DNA of 21,240 bases from G039029935 sp039029935 (GTDB taxonomy: Bacteria; Chloroflexota; Anaerolineae; Caldilineales; Caldilineaceae). A model generated the notes under the pieces. That model saw only the letters and a list, made by a program, of their open reading frames with translations. It was not told the origin of the DNA and ran no database searches. Each line of letters starts with the position of its first letter. Position 1 is the first letter of the stretch. The translations under genes were made by a program, and so were the position numbers. Positions 1-6,477 of this stretch are shown here, in pieces. The stretch is from the NCBI GenBank assembly GCA_039029935.1, contig JBCCFC010000054.1:1-21240 (forward strand), written 5' to 3'.

Positions 1-14
1 AAACAAGTATAAAA

Positions 15-62
15 TCAGCTAGTCAGCTAGTCAGCCAGTCAGCTAGTCAGCCAGTCAGTCAG
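15..62. repeat. Tandem TCAGCYAG octamer repeat upstream of ftsK
   Basis: Five consecutive octamers of the form TCAGCTAG or TCAGCCAG are followed by a shorter TCAG TCAG TG tail. The array lies about 60 bases upstream of the ftsK start. The units are near-identical, so this looks like slippage-generated simple sequence. A role in ftsK expression is possible but not shown. Confidence 0.8.
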
Positions 63-123
63 TGTACTGAAATGCTGAAGTGCTGAAAGCTTTTTTTATA
101 TCAATTTTACTTAATTTCTACTA

Positions 124-3100
124 ATGGCAAAACGTAAAACAACGGCTCGATCATCAAAATCGAGTAAAAAGAAAAATTCAATCAACGTCCAAGAAATTTT
201 TCTCCAAGCCACAAAACCAGCCGTGTTGGGCATCGGCTTGTTTCTGCTCTCACTCTTTACCTGGCTTAGTCTCATCACCCAAAGTCCAGGATTTATCACA
301 GGCGCATGGGTCGAGTGGCTGCGCACCATGTTTGGTGTGGGCATGTGGGGGTTCCCACTGGTCACGGGCGCACTGTCATTGTGGCTGATTATCCATGCCA
401 TTGAGCGGATGCAGGATATCGCCTGGCAGCGGCCTGTGGGGGCGGCATTGATTTTTGTCGCCTACATCACGGGGGCAACGCTGCTCTTACCACAAGGTGC
501 GCGCATCACGGCTGTCAGCCAAGGGTCAGCGGGCGGTTGGGTAGGATTGCAGTTGGCCGAAATTTTGCAGAACATGCTCAGTTTGGGCGGCGCATGGGCA
601 TTAACCACCTTTGTGGCGATTGCAGGCATACTGCTTGTGGCCGAGGAATTGTTGGCGCAGGCAGGGAATTGGTTCTGGACACAGATTCAACTCATCCGTG
701 TGCAGGCCACCTTGGCGCAACAAGTACGCAGTCAAGAGGCAACGCACGAGCCGTTGATTCATGGGCCGGGAATGAGAGCGCAACCCGTATCGCCTGTTCA
801 TACACCCAAATCGTTTATTCCGTTGCCCACAGGCATCATTCCGTGGTGGAAAGTGCCAGTCGTGCGCGATGTGATGCGCTGGTGGCGTCTACGCACGGGA
901 GGACCCGTCGTGCGCTATACAGGGCAACGCCCTCACGACTATGTGCCACCAGAGGTACAACCATCACAAGTGACGGGTGAGCCGCCGAATCGTGCAAATG
1001 GTTATCAAAATAGCTATCAAAATGCATATCAGAATCCCTACAGCGCACCAGTGCCAACGCCAGCCTATGCCTATCAATCATCGACCAATGGACAACAACC
1101 AACCGCACAAGTATCAGGGCATCCACAACAGCCGTTTGCAGCACAAACAGCCCCTGAGCAAGGCACATCGGAACAATCTTCTGCCGACCAAGTAGCGTCA
1201 GGCCCGATAGATGGACAGGCTGTACAACAACCGCTGGATAATGATTTGCTCAACCCACGTATTGTTGGGCAGGCCACTGAATGGCGTTTGCCGTTGCTCG
1301 ATGCGACCTTGCGTGATTGGGAACGAAACGCAGAAAACTTTGAAAGTATTCGCGAGCAGGGTCGTCTGATCGTGGATACACTGGCACAGTTTGGGGTCCC
1401 TGTCTCCTTTGAGGAAGCATCAATCGGTCCCACTGTCACACAATATTTGGTCAAACCAGGGTATACAGAACGCACGGTAAAGGGGGAGGTGAAGCGCGCA
1501 AAGGTCAAAGTGAGCAAGATTTCATCGTTGGCGAGCGATCTAGCGTTGGCACTGGCTGCGCCCAATGTACGTATCGAGGCACCCATTCCGGGGACACGCT
1601 ATGTCGGTGTGGAAGTCCCCAATATAACCAAAAACACGGTGGGGTTGAAAGACTTGATGGATAGCGAGGGCTTTCAAAACCGCAAAGGCAATTTGTTGAT
1701 TGCGCTGGGTGAAGATGTCAAGGGGCAGCCCATTGTCACGGACTTGACAAAGATGCCCCATCTGTTGATTGCTGGCGCGACGGGTGCTGGTAAGTCAGTC
1801 TGTATCAACTCGATCATTGCCGCCCTGCTGTGTACACACACACCGGATTCATTGCGTTTTCTCATGGTTGATCCCAAAATGGTCGAGTTGAGTGTTTATA
1901 ACGGTACACCCCATCTGCTCAGTCCAGTGGTCACAGAGGTAGACAAGGCGGCTGGGGTCCTCTTCTGGGCGGTGAAAGAGATGGAACGTCGCTATTCACT
2001 TTGTAGCAAGGTGAATGCACGTGATCTGATCCGCTATAATGAGTATCTGGAAAAAAGTGGCGAGAAAAAATTGCCCTATATTGTCGTCATTGTCGATGAA
2101 ATGGCCGATTTGATGATGGCCGCCCCCGAAGAGGTGGAGCAGCATATCTGTCGCTTGGCCCAAAAGTCGCGTGCCATCGGCATCCACCTGATTATCGCCA
2201 CCCAACGCCCCTCGGTCGATGTCATCACGGGGTTGATCAAGGCCAACTTCCCCGCACGTATCTCCTTTGCCGTCACCAGTCAGACCGACAGCCGTGTTAT
2301 CATGGATACTCCAGGTGCTGAGAAATTGCTGGGGCGGGGTGATATGTTGTTTATGTCACCTGACGCCAGCAAGTTGGAGCGTCTTCAGGGTACATTCTTG
2401 GATGATGATGAGATTAACAACGTTGTGTACTATTGGCATGAAGAGTCCAACCGCATCATGCGTGATTGGAAGGGCATCCGCAGCCTAGAAGATGAAGTGG
2501 AAGGGGTGGCTGTTCCCGTCACAGAGCCAGCGGCCTCACAGACAGCAACAGCACAACCATCACAGGTATCCAGTCAATCTGCGCAACCACGACAGCCATC
2601 TGCAATGCCAACATCTCCTCACCAACACACATCAAGCAGTCCTGCCTCGCATCCTTCACCGCTCCAGGCACTTTCTCAACAGGTGGCGGCACAACCCGCG
2701 CTTTCGTTGCAGAATAATTCACAAGCAAATACAGCCATCCAACAAAATGCAATGTCATCCGGCGCACAATCCAATGGCGCACAATCCAATGGCGCACAAT
2801 CCAATGGCGCACAATCCAATGGATCACTTCCAAGCCCATTTAACCAAGGCGCACTCTTCCAAGAAATTGACAAGATGCGCGCCTTGGATGCACGCGATGA
2901 TCTCTTTGAGGTGGCCGCACAGGTGGTGCGTGAGGCACAGCGAGGTTCGGTGAGTTTATTACAGCGTAAATTACGCATTGGTTATAACCGCGCCAGTCGG
3001 CTTGTGGATCAACTAGAGGTGGCAGGTATTTTGGGGCCAGATCGAGGCAGCAGCATGGGTCGCGAAGTACTGCTGGATGCACAGGGACGCAAGATTACAC

Positions 3101-3264
3101 CAACTCCTGCCCCTTCTGGTGTGGCGGCAGGAATGCCCGCAGAGATGGCTACAGGGATACCTACAGAAGAGCCACAACCTGCCATGCCCAGATTAAAGCC
3201 GCGCATTATTGGCGATGATGAGCTGTCGTCGGGTTCTGTCAATAAACCTGCCGTGTGGATGTGA
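124..3264 (+). CDS. ftsK: FtsK/SpoIIIE-family DNA translocase
   Basis: Membrane-anchored hexameric DNA pump that clears chromosomal DNA from the division septum. The 1046-residue product has four predicted membrane helices (about 33-52, 65-92, 104-122, 158-178). A low-complexity Gln/Pro/Ala linker (about 190-415) follows, then the RecA-like motor with Walker A GATGAGKS at 551-558 and Walker B ending in D658-E659 (VIVDEMADLMM). A second low-complexity linker runs to about 905 and includes four GAQSN repeats (880-899). The C-terminal winged-helix gamma domain, which reads orienting DNA sequences in this family, is at about 908-1000 (LLQRKLRIGYNRASRLVDQL). The extra linker between motor and gamma domain is unlike E. 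coli FtsK, where gamma follows the motor closely. The start is the first ATG in frame. No clear Shine-Dalgarno precedes it; the upstream sequence is T-rich. The stop abuts the stop of the convergent transporter gene. Confidence 0.95.
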   Translation: MAKRKTTARSSKSSKKKNSINVQEIFLQATKPAVLGIGLFLLSLFTWLSLITQSPGFITGAWVEWLRTMFGVGMWGFPLVTGALSLWLIIHAIERMQDIAWQRPVGAALIFVAYITGATLLLPQGARITAVSQGSAGGWVGLQLAEILQNMLSLGGAWALTTFVAIAGILLVAEELLAQAGNWFWTQIQLIRVQATLAQQVRSQEATHEPLIHGPGMRAQPVSPVHTPKSFIPLPTGIIPWWKVPVVRDVMRWWRLRTGGPVVRYTGQRPHDYVPPEVQPSQVTGEPPNRANGYQNSYQNAYQNPYSAPVPTPAYAYQSSTNGQQPTAQVSGHPQQPFAAQTAPEQGTSEQSSADQVASGPIDGQAVQQPLDNDLLNPRIVGQATEWRLPLLDATLRDWERNAENFESIREQGRLIVDTLAQFGVPVSFEEASIGPTVTQYLVKPGYTERTVKGEVKRAKVKVSKISSLASDLALALAAPNVRIEAPIPGTRYVGVEVPNITKNTVGLKDLMDSEGFQNRKGNLLIALGEDVKGQPIVTDLTKMPHLLIAGATGAGKSVCINSIIAALLCTHTPDSLRFLMVDPKMVELSVYNGTPHLLSPVVTEVDKAAGVLFWAVKEMERRYSLCSKVNARDLIRYNEYLEKSGEKKLPYIVVIVDEMADLMMAAPEEVEQHICRLAQKSRAIGIHLIIATQRPSVDVITGLIKANFPARISFAVTSQTDSRVIMDTPGAEKLLGRGDMLFMSPDASKLERLQGTFLDDDEINNVVYYWHEESNRIMRDWKGIRSLEDEVEGVAVPVTEPAASQTATAQPSQVSSQSAQPRQPSAMPTSPHQHTSSSPASHPSPLQALSQQVAAQPALSLQNNSQANTAIQQNAMSSGAQSNGAQSNGAQSNGAQSNGSLPSPFNQGALFQEIDKMRALDARDDLFEVAAQVVREAQRGSVSLLQRKLRIGYNRASRLVDQLEVAGILGPDRGSSMGREVLLDAQGRKITPTPAPSGVAAGMPAEMATGIPTEEPQPAMPRLKPRIIGDDELSSGSVNKPAVWM
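2761..2820 (+). repeat. 15-bp coding tandem repeat, 4 perfect units, in ftsK
   Basis: Four identical copies of GGCGCACAATCCAAT encode GAQSN x4 within the ftsK motor-gamma linker. The unit is a multiple of three, so copy-number change would lengthen or shorten the linker without a frameshift. Perfect identity at the DNA level suggests recent expansion. Confidence 0.97.
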
Positions 3265-4194
3265 TTATGACCCAACTTCCCCATATTCAGCTTGTTTCAA
3301 CCGCACTGCATTCGTATCTACCTGCCGATTGATCAGAGTAATCCCTCCACCAATCAAGACCACGCCAACCAACATGCCCCATGTCACAATCTCATCAAGC
3401 AGGAGTACGCCAAAGATGGTGGCAACAACGGGAATGACATAGGTGGTGAGTGAGTAGGCAGTTGCACCAAAGCGACCGATGACATAGAAGGCGAGAAATT
3501 GTCCCGCTAATGCACCGACCAAACCAGCATAGATTATTGAGATATAGCCGCTGACGGAAATGGTGGTGAATGAAAAATCGCTAAAGAGCAGGGCGACGGC
3601 GGTCGTCAACACAGAGCCAACACAGAGACGGATGGCTGTCACCATCACAGGGTCCATGTCCCTCATGCGTTTGCGGACAAACATGGTGTTGAGGACATCA
3701 AAGCTGAGGGCTGTAAACACAAAGATAAAGCCAAGCAAACTTGCCTGCCCGACACCAGCCAACCCTGTTTCGCCACGTATTACCAGAAACAGCGACCCTA
3801 TGAGGGCGAGCAGAACACCGACCGCCTTATTCCGTGTCATCTTTTCATCGGGCAAAAAGAAATGAGCCGCAATAACCATCAGTGCAGGACCCGTGGTCAC
3901 AAAGATACTGGTGACACCGCTGGACTGATATTGTAGCGAAAAGATAAAGAGGCTCATGGGGATAGAGACGCCGATGACACCACTGATGAGCGCGTGTCCC
4001 CATAGCGTCAAATCAGCCGGCCATGTGCGTCGTTGAATCAGCAAAATCAACAACATACAGATGGCGGCAACCGAGATGCGTAGTGAGATATAGAGCAGTG
4101 GGTCCAGTTCCACCACACCAAAACGACTGGCAACGATGTTTGTCCCCCAAAAGAGACCGAGTAGCCCAATATATGGAAAGGCTTTTGTGTGCAT
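3265..4194 (-). CDS. EamA/DMT-family membrane transporter
   Basis: Predicted inner-membrane permease of the drug/metabolite transporter superfamily, 309 residues with about ten hydrophobic helices arranged as two EamA repeats. Family marks visible are the N-terminal LFWGTNIVASRFGV (typically WG-N-v-k) and the second-half LVGALAGQFLAFYVIGRFGA followed by a Pro-containing helix (TTYVIPVVATIFGVLLLDE). Family members export amino acids, nucleotides or other metabolites; the substrate cannot be inferred here. TAA directly follows the ftsK TGA on the opposite strand, so there is no intergenic space. Upstream on the same strand is the remnant of a nucleotidyltransferase-type gene ending 38 bases before the ATG. 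The AGGA upstream is about 13 bases from ATG, so initiation signals are weak. Confidence 0.9.
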   Translation of the reverse strand: MHTKAFPYIGLLGLFWGTNIVASRFGVVELDPLLYISLRISVAAICMLLILLIQRRTWPADLTLWGHALISGVIGVSIPMSLFIFSLQYQSSGVTSIFVTTGPALMVIAAHFFLPDEKMTRNKAVGVLLALIGSLFLVIRGETGLAGVGQASLLGFIFVFTALSFDVLNTMFVRKRMRDMDPVMVTAIRLCVGSVLTTAVALLFSDFSFTTISVSGYISIIYAGLVGALAGQFLAFYVIGRFGATAYSLTTYVIPVVATIFGVLLLDEIVTWGMLVGVVLIGGGITLINRQVDTNAVRLKQAEYGEVGS

Positions 4195-4232
4195 AGTTTA
4201 TATAAAATTCCTGTTGAGGGACAGTGCCCCTG

Positions 4233-4666
4233 TTATTCGTTTTGTCCAGCCGCTTCTAACGCCTTGACATCTTCTAAATCTTGCCAACGCCCCACCGCCC
4301 GTTTGGCCGCAATTAAGGCTATTCCACAAAAATAATTACCCACAGAGTCGCAGATTTAGGCATTCTCTAATGCTGGTTCTCTCGTGTAAAACCCGCACTA
4401 GAGAGTGCTCACTCCGCGTTTCAATCGGTATTATATTCTGTGGAATGACCTAAATCTTCACAACTGATGGCGTAAAATTGTTGCTCTTGGTAGGACTGTC
4501 GTTCCCGATTGTTCCATCCCAACTGCCATTCTATGCCAAGAACTTTGACCATGACATCTGTTTTGACGGGCCAATCATCAAACTCCATAAAGGTGAAATG
4601 GCGTGCTTTGCGTTCAATTGTTTCGTGTTCAAGAATCATATGTTGAGTTGTCCAACCCATACACAT
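4233..4666 (-). pseudogene. Nucleotidyltransferase-like gene remnant, split by a miniature element
   Basis: On the minus strand an open frame from ATG at 4666 reads ...QQFYAISCEDL and then enters the inserted element, where it stops at 4421. On the far side of the element the same gene resumes as LIAAKRAVGRWQDLEDVKAL and ends at the TAA at 4233-4235. Joined across the element with one copy of the TTA duplication, it reads ISCEDLIAAKRAVGRWQDLEDV. That is very close to the C-terminal EDLI-x-x-KRAaGRpkDLeDi motif I know from stand-alone nucleotidyltransferase (DUF6036/AbiEii-like) proteins. The restored product would be only about 98 residues, shorter than the usual 140-190, and no nucleotidyltransferase active-site motif is visible. 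The 5' part therefore also appears lost, probably at the boundary with the oligogalacturonate lyase. The family call rests on the C-terminal motif only. Confidence 0.7.
4317..4450. mobile_element. Miniature inverted-repeat element, copy 1 (TAA target duplication)
   Basis: A 134-bp non-coding element flanked by direct TAA repeats (4314-4316 and 4451-4453). Its ends are inverted repeats of about 25 bp: the left end begins GGCTATTCCACAAAAATAAT and the right end, read inward, begins GGTCATTCCACAGAATATAA. The interior continues as an imperfect palindrome (CTCTAATGC against GCACTAGAGAG), so a transcript could fold into one long hairpin. No open frame for a transposase is present. It interrupts a nucleotidyltransferase-like gene in frame. 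The 3-bp TAA duplication would suit a transposase of the IS5 superfamily (some groups duplicate TNA), but this is inference. Confidence 0.85.
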
Positions 4667-4671
4667 AACGC

Positions 4672-4702
4672 AGGTATCTTGCCTGTAACAGGCAAGATAC
4701 CT
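4672..4702. terminator. Perfect 14-bp hairpin after the oligogalacturonate lyase gene
   Basis: AGGTATCTTGCCTG, a three-base spacer, then its exact reverse complement. It begins 7 bases past the TAG of the minus-strand lyase gene, the position of an intrinsic terminator. There is no T-run after the stem on the minus strand, so it may instead protect the 3' end or act as a weak attenuator. Confidence 0.55.
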
Positions 4703-4708
4703 ATATTA

Positions 4709-5905
4709 CTATACTTCAACCACAAACACATCACTGCGTCCACGATGCGCCGAATTAAACGTTATCCAACGACCGGTCGGGTCCGAAAGCGGATGCGGAT
4801 GCGAATATTGCCAAGGCAGACTGCCCCAATTTGTCCCATGTTTGGCAATGACTTCGACACGCGGCTTTTCTTGGTCATAGTAAACCCAAACCAGCAGATC
4901 GTCGGTGATATTGCCATCCAAGATGATTGCCTCTCGCCCCGCCATCGCCGAGACATGTCCATAGGCGTGAGCGTCGCGGAATAGATACTCGCGAATGGTC
5001 TGGCCGTTGGGGTCTGTGACGCCGATGAAGTGGCCTTGGTCCGCGCTGCGTCCGTGATAGAGGACCGCCTTGCCATCCCATGTCCATGCGCAGTGAACTT
5101 GGAAGCGCGCCGCATCCTGTGGTGGCAACTCGGTCAGTGTCTTGGTGGAGAGTTGGTACGCCCAGATGCGATTGGTCTTACCATCGCTACCGCCCCATAG
5201 ACGTGGCGGGAAGTCACGGTCAAGCAGAATCAGGTCCGAGTCTGTTGGATTGTGGGGACAGTGCGCGCAACCAATGCCATCCTCGGCATAGACCACCTCA
5301 ATATCACCGCCAGCCAATGGCACTTGTAAGAGCCGCATCTGTGGTCCTGTCTGCGAGTAATGCTCGATGTAGCTCTTGGTGGGATGCTCACCACGCATAA
5401 TCTCTGGATGCGCCGACATCACCGGACAGATGGCGTGGGTTTCATCAGGGTCCACACTCGGTTGCCCTGCAATCCATCCTTCACCAATGTCTGCAATGAG
5501 TGTACGCTCCTCAAATGTCTCCATGTGAACGGCCTTGAACGCTCGCCCCACAACATAGACCACCCAGCGACTTTTGGGGGCGATGCACATGAGCATGGTG
5601 ATGCCCATACCATTGCCTGTCGATGTGCCCGTGCCTTTGTGCAGTTCATCGCGTGTCCCCACACCATCGACCAAATCGGTTAGTTGGGTGATGTCACCTG
5701 TCGGTATATGACAACTCAAGAGCGCACTACCGCCCACGCGCGCCGAGGCGAAGACCATAAACTCACCATCAGCGGTGAACGACGTGTTGGTGTGATAGGT
5801 GGGTGTCTGGTTATATAGCCCGTGTTGTGTGACCTTGCGCACATTGCGCAACGTCCAAGGGTCTTGATAGACAGTTGATTCGTTCCACGTTGTCCCTTTT
5901 TTCAT
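4709..5905 (-). CDS. Oligogalacturonate lyase-family protein (seven-bladed propeller)
   Basis: Cytosolic enzyme expected to beta-eliminate short oligogalacturonides to unsaturated or keto-uronate monomers in pectin breakdown. The 398-residue product matches the usual length of the family (Pectate_lyase22). Propeller-like repeats such as DGEFMVFASAR and DGKAVLYHGR recur along the chain. The C-terminal Q366-Y-S-H369-P-H371 reproduces the Q-x-x-H-x-H metal-ligand pattern known from Yersinia oligogalacturonate lyase, and H271 (QVHCAWTW) is a good candidate for the further histidine ligand. No signal peptide is seen, consistent with an intracellular step. The ATG is preceded by AAGGGG about 9 bases upstream. 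The gene stands alone, with a hairpin after it. Some family members are diverged TolB-like propellers of unknown activity, so substrate is less certain than fold. Confidence 0.82.
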   Translation of the reverse strand: MKKGTTWNESTVYQDPWTLRNVRKVTQHGLYNQTPTYHTNTSFTADGEFMVFASARVGGSALLSCHIPTGDITQLTDLVDGVGTRDELHKGTGTSTGNGMGITMLMCIAPKSRWVVYVVGRAFKAVHMETFEERTLIADIGEGWIAGQPSVDPDETHAICPVMSAHPEIMRGEHPTKSYIEHYSQTGPQMRLLQVPLAGGDIEVVYAEDGIGCAHCPHNPTDSDLILLDRDFPPRLWGGSDGKTNRIWAYQLSTKTLTELPPQDAARFQVHCAWTWDGKAVLYHGRSADQGHFIGVTDPNGQTIREYLFRDAHAYGHVSAMAGREAIILDGNITDDLLVWVYYDQEKPRVEVIAKHGTNWGSLPWQYSHPHPLSDPTGRWITFNSAHRGRSDVFVVEV

Positions 5906-5947
5906 GATGTTTTCCCCTTATTTTGTTTGTATCTGGCTTTTGTAAAT

Positions 5948-5953
5948 ATTATA
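5948..5953 (-). promoter_or_regulatory. Possible -10 box for the oligogalacturonate lyase gene
   Basis: TATAAT on the minus strand, about 42 bases upstream of the lyase ATG. The hexamer 17 bases further upstream (TATATA) is a poor -35 match, so this is only a candidate in an AT-rich stretch. Confidence 0.3.
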
Positions 5954-6229
5954 CAAATCTTAAATAACATTATATATGCAGAATATCAGCTTTTCTTATT
6001 TGGTTAAGATATTCCAACGAGTTAGTTTGGTCCAGCCTCAGAACCCCTAGACTTGCTCCAATTATAAAGCCAAAGTGTTTTTTTGAAATATTTGGAGAAT
6101 AATGATGTCGGTCGTTCGTTCCTATAATGCTTGTATTCAGGCTGATCGGGTGAGGTCTGCTGATTGAATTGTTTCCAATTACTCTCTTTGTCTTTCTTTA
6201 GATAGTACTAAAAGGTTTTGTAATAGTCT

Positions 6230-6292
6230 CAGAGGGTTTTCTAGTATTGCCAGAGGGTTTTCTAGTGTTGCCAGAGGGTTTTCTAGTAGTTA
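6230..6292 (+). repeat. Three 21-bp direct repeats upstream of lodA
   Basis: Three head-to-tail copies of CAGAGGGTTTTCTAGTRTTG plus C: the first two differ by one base, the third diverges at its end. A degraded fourth unit (AAAGGTTTTGTAATAGTC) may precede them. The period of 21 bases is two helical turns, which would place the units on one DNA face, as in repeated operator sites. The units may equally be simple duplication products. Confidence 0.8.
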
Positions 6293-6477
6293 CGGAGTTT
6301 TTTCGGAGTCCTGCGCCCGAATTTTGTAGTATACTTGAGCTAGATATATGTGTATGCATTATTTTAATATCTAATCAAAACTTTTTCAACAAATAATTAG
6401 ACAATAACTTAGTCTAAAAATTAGTATCTAAAAATGTTGCGTAAGTTTAACTAACTCAAACAAAATTGGAGCAAACA

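Larger units (their letters stand above)
5906..6477. other. AT-rich intergenic region between divergent genes
   Basis: About 570 bases without a plausible gene, between the divergently transcribed oligogalacturonate lyase and lodA. It must hold the promoters of both. It is visibly more AT-rich than the flanking genes outside lodA and contains the 21-bp direct repeats described separately. I see no structured RNA gene or transposase remnant in it. A weak candidate lodA promoter is TTGAGC at 6335-6340, with only a poor -10 at 17 bases spacing. Confidence 0.7.

Noticed and set aside
2519..2839. Minus-strand repeat protein (HWIVR repeats)
   Set aside because: It is the complement of the ftsK 15-bp repeat; the sense frame is a convincing FtsK.
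4478..4984. 168-codon plus-strand open frame across the lyase end and the nucleotidyltransferase remnant
   Set aside because: It runs antisense through the lyase metal-site region and through a perfect hairpin, and has no recognisable domain.
6204..6292. CRISPR array
   Set aside because: The repeats are directly adjacent with no variable spacers, few in number, and no cas genes are present.
6466..6477. TTG at 6466 as the lodA start
   Set aside because: The GGAG that lies at the right distance for the ATG at 6478 would fall inside the coding sequence if TTG were used.
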